A DNA stretch of 64,000 nucleotides from Lachnospiraceae bacterium (lineage in GTDB: Bacteria > Bacillota > Clostridia > Lachnospirales > Lachnospiraceae). The position numbers and the translations under genes are program-made. Shown here piece by piece: positions 8,554 to 16,098 of this stretch (position 1 is its first letter; the number at the start of each line of letters is the position of its first letter). The notes beneath the pieces were generated by a model. The model was not told where the DNA came from, did not search any database, and saw only the letters and a program-made list of their open reading frames with translations. Location of the stretch: positions 148,298 to 212,297 of the forward strand of contig JAGASK010000013.1 of NCBI GenBank assembly GCA_017621815.1, read 5' to 3'.

Positions 8554-8868
8554 ATGGCTCAATTAGATTGTGCAGTAGAAAACTGCGCTTACAATAAGAG
8601 CAACTGCTGTTGCAAGGGTGATATTATGGTAGGCGGAAAGCGTGCCTGCTGTGACGATGACACATGCTGTGAAAGCTTTAAAAATGAAAAAAGAGACAGC
8701 TTTACAAGCGCTCTGGAGCATCCCTGCAGAACAATCAGCATCGATTGTGAAGCGGTCAGATGTGTGTATAACAATAATTATAAATGTATTGCGGAGCATG
8801 TGGATATAAAGGGCTGCGGAGCAGAAGACTGCAGGGAGACAGCCTGCGCAACTTTTGCGGAGAAATAA
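8554..8868 (+). CDS. Cysteine-rich protein with two DUF1540 domains
   Basis: The 104-residue protein carries 16 cysteines arranged in two similar halves: DCAVENCAYN...CCESF at residues 5-41 and DCEAVRCVYN...CATF in the second half. Each half matches the DUF1540 pattern (D-C-x4-C-x-Y-N...C...C), common in Clostridia. The function of the family is unknown; metal binding or a redox role is inferred from the cysteines. A strong AAGGAGG site precedes the ATG. It follows the pilus operon by 94 bp and is closed by a terminator at 8913, so it may be read through from that operon or have its own promoter. Confidence 0.85.
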   Translation: MAQLDCAVENCAYNKSNCCCKGDIMVGGKRACCDDDTCCESFKNEKRDSFTSALEHPCRTISIDCEAVRCVYNNNYKCIAEHVDIKGCGAEDCRETACATFAEK

Positions 8869-8912
8869 GCAATCAGTCAGGGAAATTTTAAGGGCATTAG
8901 GATTATGAAACG

Positions 8913-8958
8913 GCGGCCGGTCTTACATAACCAGAAGGTGTGGGACTGACCGCTTTTT
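8913..8958 (+). terminator. Rho-independent terminator after the DUF1540 gene
   Basis: GCGGCCGGTC at 8913-8922 pairs with GACTGACCGC at 8944-8953 (one mismatch and one wobble), with a 21-nt loop, followed by five T. It closes the pilus/DUF1540 transcription unit. Confidence 0.7.
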
Positions 8959-9057
8959 GATATTTAGGGCTTGAAGCAGCATGGAAAATATGATTAAATA
9001 ATAATAGTGTCGTTTTTTTGACACAGTAGAAAACATGGATTCAGGGCAGGTTGTATT

Positions 9058-9702
9058 ATGACGGGAATGAAATGGAAGAGCGCATTTCTCAGCCTTATGA
9101 TTATGGGGCTTTTGGGGACATGTGCCTGCCAAAAGGAAGTAGTAACGGTAGCGGATATTCAGAGTGATGAAGAAGCCGGCAAGTACATAGAAATGAAAGA
9201 ATTTGAATTGAAGGAAACAGAGGAAGAAAGCGGAAGGGAAGAAGTACAATACTGTGTTGTTCTGATTCCCGAAGGATATCATGAATCCGAACAGATTCCG
9301 GGTATGTATCTTCATGAAAGAACGCCTCTTGACTCTTCCAATATTTATTACACGGTTTCGGAAGGAAAAAACGGCGGGCAGGTCTCTGATTCCCTGACAG
9401 AGAAAGCTTATAAAGAAACCATAGAAAAAGCATTTCAGGAAAAGGGGCAGGACGTAGAACTCGAAATTGATTCTTTTGAAGAACTTTCCATGGACGGTAT
9501 TCCTGCATATAAAATAAGAAGCTGTTATGAAACGGATGGAAATAGAATCCAGCAGCTTACTTATCTGGTGCTGGCAGAGAACACTTATACCATAACCTAC
9601 AGCCAGTCCGAGGATGATGAATTGCTGGCTGACTTTGAAATTTCTGACGGAGAAATCAAGCTGGTTAAAGAAGACAGCGTGGAGATGGCTGTAAAAAATT
9701 AA
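9058..9702 (+). CDS. Putative lipoprotein of unknown function
   Basis: This 214-residue protein has a signal sequence (WKSAFLSLMIMGLLGTCAC) with possible lipidation at Cys22 or Cys24; neither fits the classic lipobox perfectly. The mature part is acidic and without recognised motifs. It contains a YCVVLIPEGYHES segment and ends in a compact alpha/beta region; conserved small clostridial lipoproteins have similar appearance. It is a single gene between terminators. ATG 9058 is taken as the start; an in-frame ATG at 9067 would also keep the signal peptide. No function can be assigned. Confidence 0.7.
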   Translation: MTGMKWKSAFLSLMIMGLLGTCACQKEVVTVADIQSDEEAGKYIEMKEFELKETEEESGREEVQYCVVLIPEGYHESEQIPGMYLHERTPLDSSNIYYTVSEGKNGGQVSDSLTEKAYKETIEKAFQEKGQDVELEIDSFEELSMDGIPAYKIRSCYETDGNRIQQLTYLVLAENTYTITYSQSEDDELLADFEISDGEIKLVKEDSVEMAVKN

Positions 9703-9710
9703 AATAAGTA

Positions 9711-9739
9711 TTGACTTTTATATTATAAGGTGATATAGT
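9711..9739 (+). promoter_or_regulatory. Sigma-A-type promoter of infC-rpmI-rplT
   Basis: TTGACT at 9711-9716 and TATAGT at 9734-9739 are separated by exactly 17 bp. Transcription should begin near 9746, giving a leader of about 260 nt before infC. Confidence 0.8.
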
Positions 9740-9745
9740 TATTTA

Positions 9746-10007
9746 GCGTGTGAAGAACGCATTTATAATCAAGCAGAGTATCCACTCTCACCCTGCGGCA
9801 AACGGGCTGGCAGGCGTTCATAGTAAAATCAGCCAAAGGTGCATTCATAAGTGCTTTTACTGAATAAAACCGCACAATGCCGCGCAGGCATGATGTGGGG
9901 TTACTTGGAACATTTAAGGTGGATAGTTATGCTGTCCACTATTTTTTATGCTTATTGAGCAGGTTATGTTTAATAAGATATCACTTTTCTTGTAGGAGGG
10001 AAAAACC
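9746..10007 (+). ncRNA. Structured leader of the infC operon (L20-leader-like)
   Basis: The roughly 260-nt untranslated region between the promoter and infC contains paired segments around 9770-9890 and ends in an attenuator hairpin at 9919-9947. In Bacillus subtilis the same operon has a leader of similar size where ribosomal protein L20 causes premature termination. The position, length and terminal hairpin fit such a leader; I could not align it base by base to the known L20 leader model. Confidence 0.6.
9919..9947 (+). terminator. Attenuator hairpin in the infC leader
   Basis: GTGGATAG (9919-9926), loop TTATG, CTGTCCAC (9932-9939), then TA and six T. One T-G wobble in an 8-bp stem. It lies 60 bp before the infC start and inside the transcription unit, so it should act as a regulated terminator. 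Confidence 0.72.
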
Positions 10008-10514
10008 ATTAGCGAATTATTCATTAACGAACAGATTAGAGACAAGGAAGTACGTGTTATCGGTGAAGACGGGCAGCAGCTTGGCATTATGTCTGCCAGG
10101 GAAGCACTTCAGCTGGCTGAAGAAGCGGGAGTGGATTTAGTAAAGATTGCGCCTGCAGCAAAGCCGCCGGTGTGTAAGATTGTTGATTACGGTAAGTTCA
10201 AGTACGAGCAGACCCGGAAGGAAAAGGAAGCTAAGAAAAAGCAGAAGGTAATTGAAATTAAAGAAATTCGTTTGTCACCCAATATTGATACCAATGACCT
10301 TAATACCAAGGTGAATGCGGCAAAGAAGTTTCTTTCCAAGGGAGACAGGGTAAAGGTTACATTGCGTTTCAGAGGCCGTGAAATGGCGCATATGGCAAGC
10401 AGCAAGCATATTCTGGATGATTTTGCCCAGGCTCTTGCAGATGTCAGTGTGGTGGAAAAACCGCCGAAGGTGGAAGGAAGAAGTATGACTATGTTTTTAA
10501 CTGAAAAGCGTTAG
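10008..10514 (+). CDS. infC: Translation initiation factor IF-3, AUU start
   Basis: The full-length 168-residue IF-3 starts at ATT 10008, seven bases after a strong AGGAGGG. The frame reads ISELFINEQIRDKEV, the normal IF-3 N-terminus, with no ATG or GTG before 10089. The first ATG would remove 27 residues of the N-terminal domain. An AUU start for infC is known from E. coli and other bacteria, where IF-3 discriminates against it and so limits its own synthesis. The C-terminal domain (KVIEIKEIRLSPNI, KVTLRFRGREM) is intact. The protein binds the 30S subunit and checks the start codon. It is the first gene of infC-rpmI-rplT. Confidence 0.96.
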   Translation: MSELFINEQIRDKEVRVIGEDGQQLGIMSAREALQLAEEAGVDLVKIAPAAKPPVCKIVDYGKFKYEQTRKEKEAKKKQKVIEIKEIRLSPNIDTNDLNTKVNAAKKFLSKGDRVKVTLRFRGREMAHMASSKHILDDFAQALADVSVVEKPPKVEGRSMTMFLTEKR

Positions 10515-10592
10515 CGCCAGTTAAAATAGATGATAGAAGGAAGTACCTGCTATCGATGAGAAATTAATTTGAATATACAGGAGGAATCAGTT

Positions 10593-10790
10593 ATGCCCAA
10601 AATGAAAACCAGTAAAGCTGCTGCAAAGCGTTTTAAAGCTACAGGAACAGGTAAATTAAAGAGAAGTAAAGCTTACAAGAGCCATATCTTAACCAAGAAG
10701 ACTACCAAGAGAAAAAGAAATCTCAGACAGTCTGCAATTACAGACGCAACTAATGTTAAGAATATGAAGAAGATTTTACCCTATTTATAA
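10593..10790 (+). CDS. rpmI: Large-subunit ribosomal protein bL35
   Basis: The 65-residue basic protein starts [18 protein letters not shown] and contains [15 protein letters not shown], both diagnostic of bL35. An AGGAGG at 10579-10584 supports the ATG at 10593; the reading frame is open upstream but without a good site. It lies between infC and rplT in the usual order. Confidence 0.98.
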   Translation: MPKMKTSKAAAKRFKATGTGKLKRSKAYKSHILTKKTTKRKRNLRQSAITDATNVKNMKKILPYL

Positions 10791-10828
10791 GATAATACTT
10801 TCATGAGTTCGTAAGGAGGAAATAAGAG

Positions 10829-11185
10829 ATGGCAAGAATTAAAGGTGGCTTAAATGCCAAGAAAAAACATAATAGAGTATTAAAGCTTGCAAAGGGCTAC
10901 AGAGGAGCCAGAAGTAAGCAGTACAGAGTAGCAAAGCAGTCTGTAATGAGAGCGTTAGCTTCTTCCTATGCAGGACGTAAGGAAAGAAAGCGTCAGTTCA
11001 GACAGCTGTGGATTGCGCGTATCAATGCTGCTGCAAGATTAAACGGTTTATCCTACAGCAAATTCATGTATGGTCTTAAGCTGGCAGGCGTTGATATGAA
11101 CAGAAAGATGCTTGCTGAAATGGCAGTAAATGATGCAGAAGGATTTAAGACTCTTGCAGAGCTTGCAAAGAGCAAACTTGCTTAA
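10829..11185 (+). CDS. rplT: Large-subunit ribosomal protein bL20
   Basis: The 118-residue protein starts [20 protein letters not shown] and has [20 protein letters not shown], typical of bL20. It binds 23S rRNA early in 50S assembly, and in Bacillus it also represses its own operon by binding the leader; the leader upstream of infC could be its target here. A strong AAGGAGG precedes the start. It is the last gene of the operon. Confidence 0.98.
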   Translation: MARIKGGLNAKKKHNRVLKLAKGYRGARSKQYRVAKQSVMRALASSYAGRKERKRQFRQLWIARINAAARLNGLSYSKFMYGLKLAGVDMNRKMLAEMAVNDAEGFKTLAELAKSKLA

Positions 11186-11198
11186 AATATTGTACACG

Positions 11199-11233
11199 AC
11201 AACAGGCTGCGCTCTGTATAAGCAGCCTGTTGT
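11199..11233 (+). repeat. Perfect 12-bp inverted repeat after rplT
   Basis: ACAACAGGCTGC (11199-11210) and GCAGCCTGTTGT (11222-11233) pair perfectly around an 11-nt loop. There is no T run after it (ATATACA), so it is more likely a stabilising or processing hairpin at the 3' end of the rplT mRNA than the terminator itself, which follows 18 bp later. Confidence 0.7.
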
Positions 11234-11250
11234 ATATACAGAACAGATGG

Positions 11251-11278
11251 AAGACCTTATGAGATTAAGGTCTTTTTT
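11251..11278 (+). terminator. Terminator of the infC-rpmI-rplT operon
   Basis: AAGACCTTA (11251-11259), loop TGAGAT, TAAGGTCTT (11266-11274) and a T run to 11278. Perfect 9-bp stem. Confidence 0.85.
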
Positions 11279-11327
11279 CTATTGTGCATGACAGAAATAA
11301 GGACTAAAGAAGGAAATAAAAAATACA

Positions 11328-13292
11328 ATGAGAAAAAAGAAGATAGGTATCTATATCTGTTTGACGCTGAAATACCTTTTCGCAATGCTGTTTCCCATTT
11401 TAGCAGTAACAGTGCATAAGATGACCTGGCGTTACATTGCCATTGCACTGGCAGAAGTGTTGTTAATCGCTTTTCTTACCAATCTGCTGTGCCGGGTTAA
11501 AACCTGGCTGGGTTATCTTTTTAATGCGTTGGCGCTGCTGCTTATGAATGTACAGTTTGCGGTGCTGTTTTGGGGAAGCACCTTTGTCAGTGTCATAATG
11601 CTGGCAAATCTCGACTCAGTCAACGCAATCAGCGGAAAGTTCTTTGTTTATGGTCTTTCAGTGACAATGGTTCTGCTGTTTACCTTTTTGCCGGTCTGCT
11701 CCGTTCCCGGCGGTAAAAGGGCGGATTTAGCCCTGGGTATTACAACCGGTGTATTGTATGCGGGAGTTCTTTTAACAGGAATTATTACTTATTCGCCGTA
11801 TCGTGCAGTTTATACCCTTTGTCAGCAGCAGATAGCACGGAGCAGGACGATAAGCGGCGGGGCAGTCAGTACGGCAGGCAGTGCGGCTGACGGCGGAATA
11901 AGTGATATACAGCAGGAGAAAAGCGAATTTTATTCTGATGCAGTGTCAGATTATGTGCAAAAGCCGGAAGAAATTCCGGAAAAACCCAATGTGATACTTA
12001 TTTTTGCAGAGGGAATGTCACAAAATATTATTGATGATTCACGGAATATTATGCCAAATGTATCAGCGCTGCAGGATGCATCCATCAGTTTTTCAAATTA
12101 TTACAATCATACATTTGCTACCTACATGGGGCTTAGCGGGCAGCTTTATTCCGGTTATCAGCTGGAGAACTATGATGTAAATAATCTGGTTTCCATTCAG
12201 GATGTTTTCAAAAGCTATGGATACCGGACTTCTTTTATCAATACAGAACCGCAAAATAAGGAGTTTTCGGAATATCTTGCAAATTTTGACTTTGACAGTC
12301 TGATTACAGATGAAAGCAGGACAGACGGAATGGCTGATGCTTTCAGTGATAAAGCGGCTTACGAAATGCTGCTTGAAACAGCCCTTGAACAGAGTGCGGA
12401 AGAGGTGCCTTTCTTCCTTGCAATGTATTCTTTTGGTACCCATGCAACCCTGGATGGTGTCCATGAGATATTTGAGGATGGTTCCAATGCACTGCTGAAC
12501 AGGTTTTATGATCTTGATATACAGGTCGGCGCTTTTATGGAAGCCTTTCAGGAAAGTAAGCTGGCAGAAAATACAGTTATCATTTTTACAACAGACCATG
12601 CGGCATATCAGGATGCGGATTATATGACTGCTTTTCCCGATTATGCCAGGGATTATCCTTCCCTTGACCGTATTCCGCTGATAATCTATTACAAGGGCAT
12701 TACACCGGAAAGCTATGATGTAAACGGACGCAATTCTCTGGACATGGTGCCGACAGTGCTGGATTTTCTTGATATGTCTGCACAGAACAGCTTTCTTGGG
12801 GACAGTTTGTTTGCTTCGGACAGTACAAGTTCCTATGACACATATTTTGAATCTGTGGGAACCTGCTTTTGTACTGCAGGCGGTGAGGTTAACATTCTTT
12901 CGGCGGAGCAGCTGCGGGAATTTGAAAAGCAGCTTGCCAAATACAATGCGGTAAAGCTTTCCGATGATTTGCTTTATGAAGAGTACGAAGAGTCGGTACA
13001 TTTCTACGCCAAAGTAAATGATGAACAGACTAAAATACTGACAGAACTGTACAATGCAGATACATGGGACACAATCAGTTACGCCGTTTGGAGTGAAGAA
13101 GACGGGCAGGATGATCTTTCCTGGACTGTGGCTGCGGGAAATCATGAAAGCTATTTTCCTTATGAAATTGATTTGACAGGTTTTGATACATCAGGCGTTT
13201 ATTTTGTCCACGTTTATGGAAGCATGGAAGAAGGTGAAATGACCTTCCTTCAGGAAGCAAAAGTATATGTAAATCAGGAAACGGACCAATGA
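11328..13292 (+). CDS. LtaS-like membrane sulfatase-fold phosphotransferase
   Basis: The 654-residue protein has about five membrane helices in the first 165 residues, a Ser/Gly-rich linker, and an extracellular alkaline-phosphatase/sulfatase-fold domain from about residue 220 (KPNVILIFAEGMSQNI). The nucleophile region would be near HTFATYMGLSGQL (about 262-274); the metal-binding TTDHAAY is near residue 421. This is the layout of lipoteichoic acid synthases and phosphoglycerol transferases, which move glycerol-phosphate from phosphatidylglycerol onto cell-surface polymers. The C-terminal 120 residues are an extra domain, perhaps beta-sandwich. The exact acceptor is unknown. It is a single gene after the ribosomal terminator. 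Confidence 0.82.
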   Translation: MRKKKIGIYICLTLKYLFAMLFPILAVTVHKMTWRYIAIALAEVLLIAFLTNLLCRVKTWLGYLFNALALLLMNVQFAVLFWGSTFVSVIMLANLDSVNAISGKFFVYGLSVTMVLLFTFLPVCSVPGGKRADLALGITTGVLYAGVLLTGIITYSPYRAVYTLCQQQIARSRTISGGAVSTAGSAADGGISDIQQEKSEFYSDAVSDYVQKPEEIPEKPNVILIFAEGMSQNIIDDSRNIMPNVSALQDASISFSNYYNHTFATYMGLSGQLYSGYQLENYDVNNLVSIQDVFKSYGYRTSFINTEPQNKEFSEYLANFDFDSLITDESRTDGMADAFSDKAAYEMLLETALEQSAEEVPFFLAMYSFGTHATLDGVHEIFEDGSNALLNRFYDLDIQVGAFMEAFQESKLAENTVIIFTTDHAAYQDADYMTAFPDYARDYPSLDRIPLIIYYKGITPESYDVNGRNSLDMVPTVLDFLDMSAQNSFLGDSLFASDSTSSYDTYFESVGTCFCTAGGEVNILSAEQLREFEKQLAKYNAVKLSDDLLYEEYEESVHFYAKVNDEQTKILTELYNADTWDTISYAVWSEEDGQDDLSWTVAAGNHESYFPYEIDLTGFDTSGVYFVHVYGSMEEGEMTFLQEAKVYVNQETDQ

Positions 13293-13366
13293 TTTTTCTT
13301 TCTGATGTTTGTATATAAGATGTGAGTGTGATATGATAATTTTATTATAAAACTGAGAGGTAAATT

Positions 13367-14866
13367 ATGAGAGTTTTTGAAAAACTGGAACCCAAAGATG
13401 TTTTTTATTATTTTGAAGAAATATGCAGTATTCCCCATGGTTCAGGCAATATCGGAAAAATCAGCAATTATCTGGTAAAATTTGCAAAGGACAGGAACCT
13501 TAAGCATTATCAGGATGAAGCCGGCAATGTCATTATCATAAAAGAAGCGTCGCCGGGATATGAAGACCATGAGCCTGTTATGCTGCAGGGACATATGGAT
13601 ATGGTGGCGGTAAAGAGGCCGGACTGCGATATTGATATGCAGAAGGAAGGGCTCCGTCTCTGTGTGGATGGAGACAGAGTATATGCGGAAGGAACCAGCC
13701 TTGGCGGGGATGACGGCATTGCAGTGGCTTACGGTCTGGCGCTGCTTGACGGCGGTGAATATAAGCATCCTGAAATTGAACTGGTGATTACTGTGGATGA
13801 AGAAGTCGGCATGGACGGAGCAAGGGCGGTTGATTTATCCTGCTGCAGGGCAAAAAAACTGATTAATCTTGATTCGGAAGAAGAAGGAATCTTTCTGACC
13901 GGATGTGCCGGAGGAGCCAGGGTGAATTTCCTTATGGATTATGAGGAAGCTGCCCTGACAGGCATTCCCTGTGAAGTAAAAATATCCGGATTACAGGGAG
14001 GACATTCCGGCTCGGAAATACACAGGGAGCGTGGCAATGCACTGTGTCTTCTTGGAAGGACTCTGAAGCTTTTAAGCGCTTATGCAGCATTTGGAATTGA
14101 ATCCATAAGCGGCGGTCTTGCGGACAATGCCATTCCCAGAGAAGCTGCGGCGAAGCTTGTCATTACAGGTTATCAGCAGCAGGGGATAACGCATAGGGCA
14201 GGTGAGGCCGGTTTTGATGCACAGTGCTGTATGGCTTTGGCAGAAAAAATAATTGCGCAGGCAGATAAAGAAATGAAAGCGGAACTGGCGGAAAAAGACC
14301 CGGGAGTAAAGGTAGGAATTCTTTTTGAAGAGCCGGGAACGAGAAGTTGTATGGATGAGAAGCAGTCACTTCGCACGGCAGCCTTTATCAATGTGATTCC
14401 TTATGGGGTTCAGGCAATGAGCGGAGCCATGGAAGGACTGGTTGAAACTTCCTTAAATCTTGGAATGCTGGAGTGTGGGAAGGGACATTTCCATAGCGGA
14501 ATCTCTGTGAGAAGTTCTTTGGAAAGCGCTAAATATGCATTGATTGACAAATTAAAGAGCATTGCTTATCTGGCAGGCGCTAAAGCAGAGGTGACAGGAG
14601 ACTATCCCGGATGGGCTTACCGCAAGGATTCTCCTCTCCGTGATAAAATGACAGAAGTCTTTGAGGGCATGTTCCATAAGAAGCCGGAAATACAGGCTAT
14701 TCACGCAGGTCTGGAATGCGGTCTTTTTGCCCATAAGATACAGAATCTTGATTGTGTATCCATAGGACCTGATATGAAGAATATTCACACTACGGAAGAA
14801 GAGCTGAGTATCTCATCTACAGAACGTGTATGGAGATTTCTTATAAAGCTTTTGGAGGAAATGTAA
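13367..14866 (+). CDS. pepD: Aminoacyl-histidine dipeptidase (M20C, PepD-like)
   Basis: This 499-residue cytoplasmic di-zinc peptidase cleaves dipeptides such as Xaa-His. The M20 motifs are in order: MLQGHMDMV (His ligand), SLGGDDGIAVAYG (bridging Asp), TVDEEVGMDGA (catalytic Glu pair), LINLDSEEEG, and DMKNIHTTEEELS near the C-terminus (last His ligand). A lid domain with GLQGGHSGSEI lies between. The length is normal for PepD. A GAGAGG site precedes the ATG. The stop overlaps the ATG of the AI-2E family gene by one base, so the two are translated together. Confidence 0.95.
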   Translation: MRVFEKLEPKDVFYYFEEICSIPHGSGNIGKISNYLVKFAKDRNLKHYQDEAGNVIIIKEASPGYEDHEPVMLQGHMDMVAVKRPDCDIDMQKEGLRLCVDGDRVYAEGTSLGGDDGIAVAYGLALLDGGEYKHPEIELVITVDEEVGMDGARAVDLSCCRAKKLINLDSEEEGIFLTGCAGGARVNFLMDYEEAALTGIPCEVKISGLQGGHSGSEIHRERGNALCLLGRTLKLLSAYAAFGIESISGGLADNAIPREAAAKLVITGYQQQGITHRAGEAGFDAQCCMALAEKIIAQADKEMKAELAEKDPGVKVGILFEEPGTRSCMDEKQSLRTAAFINVIPYGVQAMSGAMEGLVETSLNLGMLECGKGHFHSGISVRSSLESAKYALIDKLKSIAYLAGAKAEVTGDYPGWAYRKDSPLRDKMTEVFEGMFHKKPEIQAIHAGLECGLFAHKIQNLDCVSIGPDMKNIHTTEEELSISSTERVWRFLIKLLEEM

Positions 14867-16035
14867 TGGACTTAAATCGGAAGAATACAAAAAGAATAAA
14901 AAGTCTTATTATTTTTACGGCGGTTGTGGTTCTGGCACTTATGAAATTTGACTGGTTATGTCAGGCATTGCTTTTTGTAATAAATATTATCAAGCCTTTT
15001 CTGATGGGTGCGGTGATGGCATTTGTGATAAACCTTCCCATGAGTTTTATTGAAAACAGGCTGTTTGAAAAAAGGATGCTGAACGGAAGAAAACAGGCGC
15101 TCTATATGAAAATCAAGCGTCCTGTCAGTCTGATTCTGGCGCTTCTTATCGTGCTGCTTGTGATTACGCTTGTTATTGTGACAGTAATTCCCCAGCTTGT
15201 TTCCACCTTTAAGGTGCTGGCGAATGAAATTCCTGTTTTTATGCAGAATATGCTGGGATATCTGGAAAAGCTGTTTGCAGAGAATCCTGAATTACAGAAA
15301 GAAATTGAGTCTGTAAAAATTCCGGAAATTAACTGGAAAGAAATCTTGCAGACGGTTGTTGATTTCCTGAAAAACGGAATGGGCAGCATGGTGACGACTA
15401 CGGTAACTGTTGCCAGCAGTATTGTAAGCGGTACAGTAAACTTTTTTATTTCTCTTATTTTTTCCTTTTATATACTGGCTCAAAAAGAAAAGCTGGGCAA
15501 TCAGATACAGCGCACTATCAGGGCATATACTAAGCCCGGTGTATATGAATGGATTATGAAGGTTGCAGGGCTCCTGAATCAGAATTTCAGCAGGTTTATT
15601 ACAGGCCAGTGTATGGAGGCCGTCATACTGGGAGCAATGTTTGTTGTTTCAATGCTGATTTTACGGTTCCCATTTGCGGTTATGATAGGCGTATTGATAG
15701 CATTTACCGCATTGATTCCCATTGTGGGAGCGTTTATAGGCTGTGTGATCGGCGCCTTTCTGATTATGGTCGACAGTCCTGCCAAAGCAATCGGATTTAT
15801 TATATTGTTCCTGATACTGCAGCAGATAGAAGGCAACCTGATTTATCCTCATGTGGTTGGCAATTCTGTGGGTCTTCCTTCTATTTGGGTGCTGGCTGCG
15901 GTTACAATCGGCGGCAGTCTTATGGGAATTGCGGGAATGCTGATATTTATTCCTCTGTTGTCAACAGTGTATGCACTGCTTCGGGAGGATGTTAATAAAA
16001 GAAATGGAAAAAGCAGCTGTTGCAAAAGCGGATAA
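14866..16035 (+). CDS. AI-2E family (UPF0118) transporter
   Basis: The 389-residue membrane protein has about eight helices and the family layout: two N-terminal helices, a soluble region near residues 120-180, then LIFSFYILAQKEKL and the PIVGAFIGCVIGAFL and GNSVGLPSIWVLAAVTIGG motifs near the C-terminus. Family members export autoinducer-2 or act as Na+/H+ antiporters; the substrate here is not clear. ATG 14866 is preceded by GGAGG and overlaps the pepD stop. The 5' arm of the terminator hairpin lies inside the last codons. Confidence 0.88.
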   Translation: MDLNRKNTKRIKSLIIFTAVVVLALMKFDWLCQALLFVINIIKPFLMGAVMAFVINLPMSFIENRLFEKRMLNGRKQALYMKIKRPVSLILALLIVLLVITLVIVTVIPQLVSTFKVLANEIPVFMQNMLGYLEKLFAENPELQKEIESVKIPEINWKEILQTVVDFLKNGMGSMVTTTVTVASSIVSGTVNFFISLIFSFYILAQKEKLGNQIQRTIRAYTKPGVYEWIMKVAGLLNQNFSRFITGQCMEAVILGAMFVVSMLILRFPFAVMIGVLIAFTALIPIVGAFIGCVIGAFLIMVDSPAKAIGFIILFLILQQIEGNLIYPHVVGNSVGLPSIWVLAAVTIGGSLMGIAGMLIFIPLLSTVYALLREDVNKRNGKSSCCKSG

Positions 16036-16062
16036 ATAATCTGCTTTTGCAGCAGCTTTTTT
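16016..16062 (+). terminator. Terminator overlapping the end of the AI-2E family gene
   Basis: GCTGTTGCAAAAGC (16016-16029) pairs with GCTTTTGCAGCAGC (16043-16056) with one wobble; six T follow. The stop codon of the gene lies in the loop. Confidence 0.88.
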
Positions 16063-16098
16063 GTACATCGAAGGGAAAAAGGTATGCAAAAAAAGCGG

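Noticed and set aside
10089-10514. infC starting at the first ATG (141 residues)
   Set aside because: It would lose the conserved IF-3 N-terminus and has no Shine-Dalgarno; the ATT at 10008 has both.
12093-13145. Long minus-strand open frame of 350 codons inside the LtaS-like gene
   Set aside because: It is antisense to a clearly coding gene, has no Shine-Dalgarno and no protein-like motifs.
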